This document shows, one piece after another, positions 33,441 to 43,260 of a stretch of 64,000 nt of DNA. The stretch comes from Diphasiastrum complanatum (lineage: Eukaryota > Streptophyta > Lycopodiopsida > Lycopodiales > Lycopodiaceae): assembly GCA_029204225.1 (NCBI GenBank), contig CM055111.1, positions 23,310,899-23,374,898 of the forward strand, read 5' to 3'. A program made the position numbers and the translations under genes. Below the pieces are notes generated by a model, which was given only the letters and a program-made list of their open reading frames with translations, had not been told where the DNA came from and searched no databases. Positions within the stretch are counted from its first letter, which is position 1; every line of letters starts with the position of its first letter.

Positions 33441-33541
33441 TCCTTTGATGTTGACCAGCCTCTTCTCAACAAATGCTCCTCAATTACATCAAGGGACATA
33501 AATCCCAGGCCTCTACAATTGGCACATGGGCAATGAACCAT
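33441..33541 (-). pseudogene. CACTA transposase-associated N-terminal scrap
   Basis: The minus strand from 33,541 reads MVHCPCANCRGLGFMSLDVI then EEHLLRRGWSTS. A CPC.NC start followed by a VI.EHLL..GW helix matches the Transpos_assoc domain at the beginning of CACTA (En/Spm) proteins. Only about 35-40 codons are visible. A DUF4216-type CACTA piece of the same orientation lies at the right edge of the window, but the two need not be related. Confidence 0.45.
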
Positions 33542-33994
33542 CGTCACACCCATCTGGCAACATCTTCTCTAATTTCCTCAAATGAGCAATCATGCACAAC
33601 ATTTGCTCCATGATCTACTCCATAAAAAGAAAATCAATACTTTTATAAAACGTGTAAAAAACCTAAACAAAAAACATGCCTACCAACATAAACACCTAGG
33701 GGTCAAGATTAACTACATAAGTACAAAATGAAAAACTTTTGATTGTCTTAACTACATATCTAGTTAAAAAATTGTTAGAAATAAATGCTCCACCCTCTGG
33801 TACTGCATGGTTCCGACTAGCTCAACTGTAAGCCCCTCATTATGAGGAAAAGGCATAAGAGCAGTTGGGTACCTAGCAGATCTTGAAAGTTACATCAGAC
33901 GAGTGTCATTAATGACCAGATGACAAGAGTAGTCTTTATGATGGAGTAATGAATTGCAAACTCGGCCGTGGCAACGCTGCGGCCAGGAGGGGGA

Positions 33995-34023
33995 GGGGGG
34001 GGGGGGGGGGGGATTTCCCCCCC
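33995..34023. repeat. Poly-G (18) followed by poly-C (7)
   Basis: An uninterrupted run of 18 G, then ATTT, then 7 C. It can form a G-quadruplex or a short G/C stem. The surrounding GC-rich patch (33,950-34,090) contrasts with the AT-rich neighbourhood. I see no gene in it. Confidence 0.85.
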
Positions 34024-34397
34024 GGATGGGGTCCAGGGGCATCGTGCTTTGGCGGGGGTTCGGGGTCAGCGCTTGCCTCCGTATCTACGGTATGGCTTAT
34101 ATGCGTAAGAAAAATCCGATGTTTGTAAGGAAAACCCTATTTCATAAAATTTTGTATGAAATTGTTAGATGTGAGACAATAATTATAGATATATTTAAGT
34201 ACCTGGTGTATCTTCAACTTTTTTCCTTTCCTTGTTCTTCCATTCCATTAACAGGTGCGTTCTCTTGAAATGTAGAATCTCCGCCCAAATTGTGATGACA
34301 CCTCATTGATTTGAAATAACAATTCAAGAAAAAACAATTTGCCATAACATTCTGAGAATACCTACGCTGCGTGACCTAGTTATTTATTAGACAGCGA

Positions 34398-34475
34398 CGA
34401 TTCAGCTTCTGGTAATCGACGCTAAGGTCGACGCTACTAGCGTCGACCATAGAGTGATTACCTAGAGCTGAATCG
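34398..34475. repeat. Near-perfect 78-nt hairpin
   Basis: Outer arms CGATTCAGCT (34398-34407) and AGCTGAATCG (34466-34475) are perfect. GGTAAT/ATTACC (34411-34416/34457-34462) follows. The inner arms GGTCGACGCT/AGCGTCGACC (34426-34435/34439-34448) close on a three-base loop. Only a few bases in between are unpaired. Confidence 0.85.
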
Positions 34476-35011
34476 CGTGGTGCATCGCGATTTCTTCCCA
34501 TTTTAATTTTTGGTTTTTGAGCTCGAGGAGGAGGATATTTTTGCGTCTAGCGGTGGTGTTGCTCTCTATGACTCTTCTAATGATGCTTGATCCTTCTTAT
34601 GCTTTTTTGTCAACATGGACATTTGTACATGCACAAGTGATTTATTTGGCACACATATTAGGTGGAGACCAAAGCTTAACTCTCTAGCTTAAAATTGTGT
34701 GAACGTAACCCACCTCATATACAATTATATAAACATGAATGTTCGTGCCATGTGAGCAACCATACGACATATGGTCCATTGCTTTTCAACAATTTTACAC
34801 TTCACACTCAGGCTTACAGGAGTGAAGACTACATTTTCTCATTTCTTTTCTATTTTGATTCTGCGAATAGGTAGGATAAAGCCAAGTAGGAACACATTTG
34901 CTCACTAAGTTTTTCTAACATTGCTAGAAGCAATAAGAAGACTCATAAATAGATACATAGAGTACAATACACCACAATATAATCTCATTATCTTGCTACC
35001 ATGTTTGTAGT
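34476..35011. other. Unassigned
   Basis: Nothing recognised between the hairpin and the receptor-kinase tail. Confidence 0.4.
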
Positions 35012-35427
35012 CTATGTGGCATTGGAAGGAAAGGCCGGTGTTAGATCATTGCCACAAGCTTGATGAGGAAGACTAACACTAGAGCTCGTACTAGAATAAG
35101 GTCCGGAAAATGACCATAGAATGGGTAAATCACTTTTCTCATTCTCATCTAATTTTGGGGATTCAAAGGCATAGGCCATTTGGGTATGGAGGGACTCGTT
35201 ATCACCTTTGGCCTCATACTGCAGTGGCCCCACTTGAGCCAAGCCAATTTCTCGAAGCATTTGCACTACTTGAGGCATTGATGGTCTATCACTGCTTCTT
35301 CTTGTAGTGCACCAAAGGGAAAGCTTGGCAATGTTAGAGAATTCTTGTTTGTTATAGATGCCATTTAGGTTCATGTCTACTATTGCATCAAGTTGGTTTA
35401 AACGCCATGCTTGGCTAACTTGAAATA
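35012..35427 (-). pseudogene. Receptor-like kinase C-terminal fragment
   Basis: The minus strand reads SQAWRLNQLDAIVDMNLNGI, then IAKLSLWCTTRRSSDRPSMP and QVVQMLREI. This is subdomain X-XI of a plant receptor-like or receptor-like cytoplasmic kinase, including the invariant Arg of the RPSM motif. An ordinary Ser-rich tail follows and ends at TAG (35,014-35,012). The catalytic loop, DFG motif and everything upstream are missing. It sits next to the RNase H end of Copia E, so it may be a host gene cut by the insertion or a captured piece. Confidence 0.75.
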
Positions 35428-35603
35428 GACATGGTCCATTGTGAGCTTGAAATTTTGGTTGCTAGAGAAGTAGTAAATGAAGCGAGAAGGGTTTCAATCA
35501 AAATTGCTATATTACAATGTGTACAAGCGACAAAGATCCTTCCCTCACCACCCATGTGATTTTGTCATTTATCATCTACTCCCATTTAAGTCCTAAAAAT
35601 AAT

Positions 35604-36780
35604 CTATGTTGACTTGAACATGGATCTTGGTATTATTCCAAGATTGGCTCTATGTTTGATGAAGGAATTTTTGCTCAAAGGTTTGGTGAGCAAATCTGCA
35701 ATACAAGATGATGTGTTGATGTGCTCCAAGTAGATTTCCCCTCCAATTAGCTTCTCTCTCATGAAGTGATGTGCAACCTCGATGTGTTTGCTCCTTGCAT
35801 GAAATATTGGATTGTTGGCAAGGACTTGTGCTAAAATATTGTCACACATGATCAAAGGTAGATCATCTGCCTTGATTATCTTTAGCTCCACTAGCAACCT
35901 CTTGATCCAAAGCACTTCTTTTGTTGTAGTATTAAGTGCCTTATATTCAACTTCACAAGATGAGAGTGATATAGTATCTTGCTTTTTGGAAAGCCAAGAT
36001 ATCAAATTTCCTCCAAGATATCAGATGTACTTTATCACTGGCAAAATCCAAGTCAGAATAGCCAACTATGGAAAGATCTTCACTTTTATATAACAAACCA
36101 TAATCATAGGTTGAAGATATGTACCTAAGTATCCTTTTGGCCATTTTCCAATGATGAATGGTAGGATTTTGCATAGCTTGGCTCAACTTATGAACACTAA
36201 AACTTACATCAGGCCTAGTTATAGTGAGCCAAATTAAGGAGCCTATAAGACTCCTAAAAAGAGTGATGTCCATGAAGGATCTTTCATCACCTTTGTTAGG
36301 GTATTTTACAATTTTCTCCATAGGAGTATCAATACTCTTACAATCTAGCATATTGAACTTTTTTAACACTAAAAGAGCATACTTGGATTAACAAACAAAA
36401 GCTTTCTCATTATGGAAGTCAATCTTTTCCAAGTGCAATTTTGGTTTCTTCAACTAACTTGATACAACTTCCTGTCAGGATAATATCATCAACATAAATG
36501 AGAAGAATGACAATATCTTTATCATAAAACTTGACATACAAGGAACGATCATAGTTACTAAGATTGCATCCTAGTGAGTCAAGAAAAGTGTTAAGTCGAG
36601 ATTACCACGATCTTGGTGCTTGCTTTAGTCCATAGAGACTTTTGAAGAGCAAGCAAACTTTGGTCTTGTCTTGAATGAATCCAAGAGGTTGATCCATATA
36701 AATTTCTTCTTCGAGATATCCATTTGAAAATGCATTTGAGACATCTAGTTGAAGAATTTGCCATTTAAAAAAACAAGCAA
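35604..36780 (-). pseudogene. Copia E reverse transcriptase and RNase H
   Basis: The minus strand shows IYVDDIIL with the YVDD box near 36,490, then MLDCKSIDTPMEKIVKYPN, RSLIGSLIWLTITRPDVSFS and HWKMAKRILRYISST. RNase H shows SCEVEYKALNTTTKEVLWIK, FHARSKHIEVAHHFMREKL and SCIADLLTKPLSKNSF, ending before 35,604. The frame changes at about 36,000 and stops lie near 36,390 and in the RT half. Confidence 0.88.
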
Positions 36781-36786
36781 TAGAAA

Positions 36787-37636
36787 TTATGATTCTAATT
36801 GATACCGTCTTTGCAATTGGAGCAAAAGTCTCCTCATAATCAGGTCCATAAACTTGAGCAAAAATTCAATAGACAAAGAAGCTTCAACACGAATTGCTTT
36901 AGCACATTCACATAGAGATCGATTTTTTCTTTCAGCAACTCCATTTTGAGATGGAGAATAACCACAAGAAAACTCTCTCTTAGTCCCTTCAACCTCACAA
37001 TAATCATAGAACTTGTTGGAGATGTATTCACCTCCTCCATCACATCTCAAAGCTTTAACTTTGAAAGAAAACTGTTTCTCAACATAAGCTTTGAAAACTA
37101 GGAAGTGTTCAAATACCATAGCTTTTAAAGAAAGTAGGTACAACCAAGTATATCTTGTAAAATCATCAATGAAGGTAACAAAACAAGTTGCACCACCAAT
37201 ACTTTTTGAGGAAGAAAAATGAACATCCGAATAAATTAATTCCAAAGGATAAGAAGTCTTAATAGAACACTTGTGATATGGCTTTCTATGTGATTTTGCA
37301 ATAGCACAAGTCTCACAAGGCTTGATATCCTTGGAAAGTGACCTTGGAAGGCCAATAGCCTTATCATTCTTGATCATAGAAAGCATAGATTTATAGTTAG
37401 GATGCCCCAACCTTTTATGCCATAACTCCTCCTTAGACATAAGAGCAGTTTCACAAAAGTTTGAATTCTCATAAGAATTTAACTTCAAGATTCCACCATA
37501 TCTAGATCCATTAGCTAGGATCGCATCATCTTTCTTGATAAAGCAAGTATTGGAATTGAATTTTACATCACAACCACAATCAAGCAACTTTTGAAAACTT
37601 ATCAAGTTCTTTGTAAGCTTAGAAACAAAAAGAACA
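36787..37636 (-). pseudogene. Copia E integrase with protease end
   Basis: Long minus-strand frame. It starts with the end of the protease (FNVLFVSKLTKNLISFQKLL), then the HHCC zinc finger (WHKRLGHPNYKSML to CETC), YSDVHFSS (first Asp), TFIDDFTRYTWLYLL, LRCDGGGEYISN (second Asp) and GYSPSQNGVAERKNR (Glu). The bases before FNVLF belong to the inversion junction. Confidence 0.9.
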
Positions 37637-38413
37637 TTGAAAAGTGATAGAAAAATTATGTTCTGAGAGTAAAAGATCTTCATAGGGATCTTGCTTGTGT
37701 TGGTGTCACAATCAATCAAGATGAGCTAGTACAATTCTTAATGGCTTAAAAGAAGACTATGATAATCTTGTTCAATCCTTTGCCATAAAGGAGGAGTTGC
37801 CTAATTTGAAAACTCTTCAAGGAATTCTCATCTCTGAAGAAGCTAGGCAAAGTTACAAGCTTTCTAGGATGAACAAACTCGAGTATATTGGAAGTGACAA
37901 ATTTCTCTTTGTCAAGGACAGGCATAAAGGGAGGAGCAAAAACTAGTTTTCTCAAGTTTTCAGCAAAGACAAAGCCAAGGACAAAGACAAAGATGGTGAA
38001 GAGGATGATTCAACTCATCCTTCTACTTCCAAGACCAAGAAGAAGAAAGTCAAGTGTTTCTTTTGTGGCAAGAAGGAGCACTATACCTCTAATTGTTTCA
38101 AAAAGAAAAATTAACTCAAACAAGCAAATCTCTCTAATGAGAAAGAAGAAAACTTTATTGCAAGTGATGGAGAAGGATCACTCATGGTGTCAAGTTTTTC
38201 TTCAACACCCTTCAAGAAAGATGGAGCATGGTACATCGATAGTGGAGCCTCGTCACATATGTGTTGTTCAAAGGAGTCTTTTGACTCTATTGTACCTTAT
38301 AAAGGACTTAAAAGATCTATTTATACAGCAAATGATCATGAATGCTCTATTGAAGGAATTGACAACATTCCATTATCTTGCACAATCAAAGATAATAGCA
38401 TGCAAAGCTTAAT
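37637..38413 (+). pseudogene. Copia E gag-protease, inverted relative to the rest of the element
   Basis: Plus-strand gag from NYVLRVKDLHRDLACVG-like sequence (here interrupted by frameshifts), then AIKEELPNLKTLQGILISEE and a Lys/Asp-rich tail. A CCHC knuckle reads CFFCGKKEHYTSNC. The protease reads GAWYIDSGASSHMCCSKESF and CSIEGIDNIPLSC, ending at about 38,410 where the integrase-proximal part should follow. That missing continuation is exactly what opens the minus-strand frame at 37.63 kb. Gag's first 100 or so codons are absent. Confidence 0.85.
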
Positions 38414-38415
38414 TT

Positions 38416-38428
38416 GGCTCTGATACCA
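38416..38428 (-). other. Primer-binding site of Copia E
   Basis: The plus strand reads GGCTCTGATACCA, the exact complement of TGGTATCAGAGCC, directly against the LTR edge at 38,429. It fixes the orientation of the element as minus, opposite to the adjoining gag-protease. Confidence 0.9.
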
Positions 38429-39006
38429 TGGTAAAATTTTCAGCAAGCTCACACGTGTGGGGAATGATCCTCAAGTGTGAATGATCTTGTTAAGCTTTGT
38501 GTTTAGCACATAAAATGATTCTAGAATGGATGCCAAGTTCTAGTATAAATTTTATGGCTAAATCACAATCTAGCATGCTAAGAATCAAAGAATGATTGCT
38601 TTGAAAGACGAGAGAAAAAATACAAGAATTTAAGGCATTAGCATAAGCCTCTACTCGAGTTAGAGAGAGAAAGAGAGCAATATTCAAGCGAATGATAGTG
38701 TAGATCCAAAATGGCATGGAATAGCTTCAAAGCTTGGTTCTTCATTAAAAATTATAAGAATGTCTACACATATTTATGGAGTTTGAAGTAGCTCAAGGTA
38801 GAACCATTTCCATCTAACTTCCCCTACATCTATAAGTGAAAACTAGAGTATTAGTGACATTTGTCACTTCTCATGCATGCATTTCTACCTAGTTTTACCA
38901 AGTGTCATATTTTCAACTAGAATTGTACAAATCATCATGCATGTGTCCAATTCACTTTGTGCATGCATGTGATATGCCATGAGTTTCTACAAGCCTATTA
39001 TTGACA
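38429..39006 (-). repeat. 5' LTR of Copia E (right end inferred)
   Basis: Plus strand from TGGTAAAATTTTCAGC beside the primer site to about 39,006 (TTGACA). The part near 38,450-38,540 resembles the LTR end at 60.43-60.53 kb. Contains the palindrome CACACGTGTG at 38,450-38,459. Confidence 0.6.
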
Positions 39007-39079
39007 TTTCTATCTCTACATTCTATATGCAAGTTCTATTGCAAGAGAGATCGAGAATATCATTGATAGGATAAATCAC

Positions 39080-39355
39080 ATGAATATTGATTTTGGATCA
39101 TCATTGGCCTTATATGATAGTTCATCATTGCCTTGTAATTCAATCCATGTCTCCAAATCTCCAAAGCATTCTTACCACCCAACCACACATATTCTAAATG
39201 TTGAATCCTCCACGATACTCCATGTGGATTACACAAACTTTAGTGCCCCTTTAAAAAAGAGAACACATCTTGGACGTATTATGGCTAGTTTGAAAGATAA
39301 CTACAAGTTACTACGTATTGTTGATGTGTCAGAAGACATTCTAGGTTCTGTCTGA
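39080..39355 (+). other. Open frame upstream of the SET-like fragment, unknown
   Basis: A 91-codon plus-strand frame with no recognised domain lies just outside the Copia E LTR and on the same strand as the SET-like fragment. It could be an upstream part of the same captured or decayed gene, but I have no direct support for that. Confidence 0.25.
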
Positions 39356-39479
39356 CCTTCCTCTTTCACCTAGCTTGCAACCATTAGTAAAAAGTATCAT
39401 GAGAAGTAGATGTTCATGTTGGCCACTCGAATCACCATTACCATTAAATGGAACACCATTTATGTACTGGGGTCGAATG

Positions 39480-39898
39480 TATATGATCATGCTTAGTGAA
39501 CACTTTCCTGAAGCTGGTTGGGGACTTTTTGCTTTGAGTAGTATTGAGGTCCCTCTAAATAGTGTTGTGACATTGATGCCATATGCAGGACCTCAATACA
39601 ATTGGGGTGATTGGCATGCTTTGTGTTGTCACCAATGGAGGATGCATGCGTATGGTTTGAATTCAAATGCTTGTTATTTAGAGGAGCATGGAAACATTGT
39701 TGCATTGGCCACACTTTATTGACAAATTGTGATTTTGAGGAATGCACCAATGGAAAAAAAAGAATATTTTAGTAGGAATTGAAAGGGCATGTATATAATG
39801 GTCTATGCGACCAGATCTATCAAGGTTGGGGAGGAATTGTTCATCACGTATAGTTTCAACCGTCCTTTGCCCATATGTTTGCAAAAGATAATAAGTCA
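39480..39898 (+). pseudogene. SET-domain-like gene fragment
   Basis: Plus-strand frame with FPEAGWGLFALSSIEVPLNS then VVTLMPYAG, the start of a SET domain (GWGLFA, then a Tyr-x-Gly turn). After a frame change near 39,700 comes VYATRSIKVGEELFITYSFN, the GEEL-x-x-x-Y end that in SET enzymes contributes the catalytic Tyr. The middle Asn-His pseudoknot motif is unclear. SET proteins are usually lysine methyltransferases, but this copy has an internal TGA and a frame change, so function is unlikely. Confidence 0.55.
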
Positions 39899-39995
39899 AA
39901 TGTGAATATTTAATTTTTTTTTATATGCAACAATTACATATAATCCATGCATTCGTGATTGTATTTGGTTTGTCATTAAATTTGTCAAATTTTAG
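39776..39995 (+). repeat. Tandem-duplicated SET 3' segment, copy 1
   Basis: About 220 bp covering the GEELF end of the SET-like frame and following non-coding DNA. It aligns with 40,157-40,368. Confidence 0.75.
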
Positions 39996-40156
39996 GAGAA
40001 CTATTTGACAACTAGTTGGCTAATGTATGTGAAAATTATAAATATGTAAATATGTATGTTGGTATATTGGTAGTTTTATTGTTGTTATGATGATTTTCAT
40101 TCCATCATCATGTTTATTATTCTTTAATCCATATGTGAAAAAGTAGATTATCTTAA

Positions 40157-40368
40157 GAGAATTACAAATGGCACTCAAGGAATGGTGTGTGCCACTACAT
40201 CTATGATCAAGATTGGGGAGGAATTGTTCATCAAGTATAGTTTCAACCGTTCTTTTCCCAAATGTTTGCAAAAGACAATAAGTCAAATGTGATATGCAAC
40301 AAATATGTATAATCTATGCATTCGTGATTGTATTTGGTTTGTGTCATTAAATTTGTCAAATTTTAGAG
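40157..40368 (+). repeat. Tandem-duplicated SET 3' segment, copy 2
   Basis: Repeats copy 1 at an offset of about 387 bp. It encodes MIKIGEELFIKYSFNRSFPK and the same stop context, then the same AT-rich tail ending TTTGTCAAATTTTAG. Copy 1 has an extra run of T bases after the stop. Confidence 0.75.
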
Positions 40369-40419
40369 CTTCTTTTTTTTTTTTCAGTTAAAAGAAAAAG
40401 ATTTATTTGACAACTATTC

Positions 40420-40789
40420 ATAACCAACAATGTCTACTAAAATCATCAATAAAAGTTACATACATCTTAGCTCCACTATTGCTAATTGTAGTAATTCCAT
40501 GAATATCTGAATGTGCAACTTGAAAAGGCTTTGTAGATCTAGATGTAAATCTAGTATGAGGTAGTCTATGTGACTTTGACAAAGCACAAGACTCACAAAC
40601 ATGAATGATGCTAGTTAAGGAATTTGGAAGGCCAATACAATTTGCTTTCTAGCCATTACCTCCAATGCTTTGAAGTTGAGATGCCCCATCCTCTTATGTC
40701 AAACCTCTTGTATGGATATTTGCTCACTTGCCACACATCCAACTTGGTTAGCAATAACACAAGCATCTAGTTTGAATAACTTCTTGTGA
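40420..40789 (-). pseudogene. Copia G integrase N-terminal part
   Basis: The minus strand reads KLFKLDACVIANQVGC, then after a break MGHLNFKAL from the HHCC zinc finger and FMELLQL-type integrase core residues. Decayed, with several stops. Confidence 0.7.
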
Positions 40790-40794
40790 AAGTA

Positions 40795-41484
40795 CTGTAC
40801 TTTAGGACCATAAATGGATCTACAAAAGATCCACAAGAGTGATTGGATGCTTGCTTAACAATCTATCAGAAAACTAGACACAAAAAAGTTGATCTAGATT
40901 GGCAATTTGACAAACAACAAGCATTAACAATCAAAAGCATTGATCAACATTGAAGTCCTAGCCCACATGTGTGTACTACAGGCTGTAGTACGGCCTTCAA
41001 CCTGAGAAACAAGTAGAAATTGATTTGGTTTCATTTGGATCACAAAAACTCACTGTACATAGTGAACTAGCTTGAGATTGCCAATGAGCTCCAAAATTTT
41101 TCTATCTTCTCACTATGGAGAGAGGGAATACATAGCAAATTCGACTTCCTTCTTGAAGTTAGGTGGATTTCAGCATGTAATAAGGAAGTTAACTCACTCT
41201 CCTTGACCTAAAATGAAACCCTAGTCTATTTCCTAGAGTTATGCTTGGTAGGTAACTAGTTGGTCAAATTTTCACCTTAAACTTAGGTGTAGGTCCTATA
41301 AAGTAGGGATGACCACCAAATAGACATGACCAACTCTCTTGACTTGACCTAACCTACATTAGGATGGGTTTCCCATGTGGTATCATGGCCTCACATGTGT
41401 GGGACCCACTTGTGTACACAATTTACACTATTCTACATGGTTTTTGATCAAGCTAGATTTGCCAATTTTTGGCAATTCTTCACA
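40795..41484 (-). repeat. Solo LTR (family of Copia B) with 5-bp target duplication
   Basis: On the minus strand it begins TGTGAAGAATTGCC and ends TTTCACA, 690 bp. It aligns with the LTRs at 42,570-43,247 and 56,254-56,943. It is flanked by perfect CTTCT repeats at 40,790-40,794 and 41,485-41,489. The interrupted Copia G frame continues across the site when one CTTCT copy is ignored. No internal element sequence is present. Confidence 0.88.
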
Positions 41485-41489
41485 CTTCT

Positions 41490-42300
41490 CTTGCCTTTTA
41501 CCTTTTGCAATCAAGACATCCTTCCATTTGATCATACAAGAATCTCCATAAAACTCCATTTTTAGACCTTTGCTTAGCAATTGACTCACACTAAGTAGGT
41601 TCTTAGTAATATATGGAATGAACAAAACATCCTTCAAATGAACATTTCTATTTGTAGAGAGAGAAATAGGAATTGTGCCAATTCCTTTGATTGCACACTC
41701 ACCATCATTGGCCATGTGGATCACCCTCTTGTCATCTCCATATGCCAACAAATAAGTGAAATAGTTCTTGAGGAAAAATTATGTGTGATCTAGCTCCACT
41801 ATTAATTCACCATGGATCAACATCTCCAACAACAGAACTCAAACATGAAGACATCACAAAAGCATCACGATTTGTGTTTTGAACATCAACGCCATCCTCA
41901 TCAAGAGTTAGATTACCTTGCTTGTCTCCTTGATCTCTCTTCTTTTTGTAGCAATCACTAGAAAAGTAAACTTTGATGCCACAATAGAAGCACTTCAACT
42001 TTGACCTATCTTTCTTTTTACCAAAAGAAGAAGACTCACTATGATCTTGTCCTTTAGACCACTTGCCCTTGATGAATATGGCCTCTTCATCTTGAGATGT
42101 CGCCTAGATTCCTAATTGATCAAGATCTCTTGAAGATCCACCAAACTTGGCAAAGTTTTTTGAATATTAAGACTTTGTACAATGTTAGCATGAGCATCCG
42201 AAAAACCATTAAGAATAACTTGAACAATCTCTCATTCCTTAATGCTCTCATCAATGCAAGCTAACTCATCACTTAAAGCCTTCACTCTCAAAACAAAAGT
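41490..42300 (-). pseudogene. Copia G gag and protease
   Basis: The minus strand reads LRVKALSDELACIDESI, ILNGFSDAHANIVQSLNIQ, then a knuckle remnant, GNLTLDEDGVDVQNTNRDAF and a protease with INSGARSHI in place of the DSG motif. The protease continues as IPISLSTNRNVHLKDVLFIP and KNLLSVSQLL. The catalytic Asp is replaced by Asn, and stops are present. Confidence 0.75.
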
Positions 42301-42489
42301 ATTAGTCTGTAAACAGGCCGTACAGGTACTGTCCTCCACACGTGTGAGGCCGCCCATCCATGTGTTTGATCATTTGACCCATTGCTCTTGCTTAAATCAT
42401 AGTGTAAAGCATCTAGATCAAGATCTGACATCTAGAACTTGATAGATCTTTGGATTAAGCAATCAATAACTCTTAATGATTGATAGTAC
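42301..42489. other. Unassigned junction between Copia G and Copia D pieces
   Basis: Carries a CACACGTGTG palindrome (42,337-42,346) in sequence reminiscent of the LTR family, but no clear boundary is visible. Confidence 0.35.
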
Positions 42490-42564
42490 AAACAATATTT
42501 GTCCTTTTTCTCTGAAAATTGACATTTTCCACATAAGTTGTCTGTACATCGAGTTAAGGTACTT
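42490..42564 (-). pseudogene. Copia D reverse transcriptase, distal piece left of the nested insertion
   Basis: The minus strand reads LDVQTTYVENVNFQ, equivalent to the Copia RT motif QLDVKTAFLNG, with a stop where the Gln should be. It continues the RT frame that breaks off at 56,949, across the CAAGG target duplication of Copia B. Downstream pol of element D is not recognised beyond about 42,490. Confidence 0.75.
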
Positions 42565-42569
42565 CAAGG
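42565..42569 (+). repeat. Target-site duplication of Copia B, left (CAAGG)
   Basis: CAAGG immediately before the LTR start at 42,570 matches CAAGG at 56,944-56,948. Confidence 0.9.
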
Positions 42570-43247
42570 TGTGAAAAATTGCCTACATTGGCAAATCTAG
42601 CCATGTAGAATATTGTACATTTTGTCAAAAAATTTTGTTAGTCACTTGAATGGCCAAAATGCCACTTGTAAATCCACACCTAAATTAGGTTACCACGAGT
42701 CAAGAGGAGTGGTTGTGTCCATTTGGTAGTGATTCCTACTTTGTATCTAGACCATGATTTATGATGAGATTTGTACTTACCATGCACCTACCAAACATGA
42801 CTCTTGGATCTAGACTAGGGTTTTCACATTAGGGCAAGAAAGTTGAGTCTACTTCCTTATTACATGCTGGATTTTTACCTAACTTGGCAAAGGAAGTGTC
42901 TTTTACTATGTACTCTAGTGAGGAGATAGAAACTTTTTGGAGCCTCAAGGAGAAATTCAAGTTTTCTCTCATTGTATGGTGATTGCTTTTGATTCCAATG
43001 AAACCCAGATTTGGAACGCTCTAAAAACTATCTACAGGCCATACTACAGCCTCATTTTCACACGTGTGAAGTCAGATTATAGTTATTGATCAATGCTCTA
43101 ATTGTCTCTACTTGTTTTCTATCAAGCTGCTAAACTAGATCTTGTTTTTTGATGACTAGTATCTGATAGATTGTTTAACAAGCACACAATCAACCTTGTG
43201 GATCATTCAAAGATCCATTTATGGTCCTTAGTACTGTACTTTTAACA
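42570..43247 (+). repeat. 5' LTR of Copia B
   Basis: Begins TGTGAAAAATTGCC and ends TTTTAACA, 678 bp, next to the primer site. It aligns with the 3' LTR at 56,254-56,943 with scattered differences. Contains CACACGTGTG at 43,059-43,068. Confidence 0.92.
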
Positions 43248-43260
43248 TGGTATCAGAGCC
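43248..43260 (+). other. Primer-binding site of Copia B
   Basis: TGGTATCAGAGCC, the standard initiator-tRNA(Met) complement, directly after the LTR. Confidence 0.95.

Larger units (their letters stand above)
35604..39006 (-). mobile_element. Copia element E with an inverted gag-protease block
   Basis: On the minus strand: LTR 39006-38429, primer site 38428-38416, then pol (integrase, RT, RNase H) from 37.7 to 35.6 kb. The gag and protease that should lie between primer site and integrase are present at 37,637-38,413 but on the plus strand. The 3' LTR is not recognised beyond 35,604. Confidence 0.8.
40420..42300 (-). mobile_element. Copia element G, partial, interrupted by a solo LTR
   Basis: Minus-strand gag (about 42,300-41,800), protease (about 41,800-41,490) and, beyond the solo LTR, pre-integrase and integrase (40,790-40,420). 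Stops and frame changes are frequent. Reverse transcriptase and LTRs are missing. Confidence 0.75.

Noticed and set aside
33981-34268. Gly-rich plus-strand frame at the poly-G tract
   Set aside because: Glycines come from the homopolymer. No domain follows.
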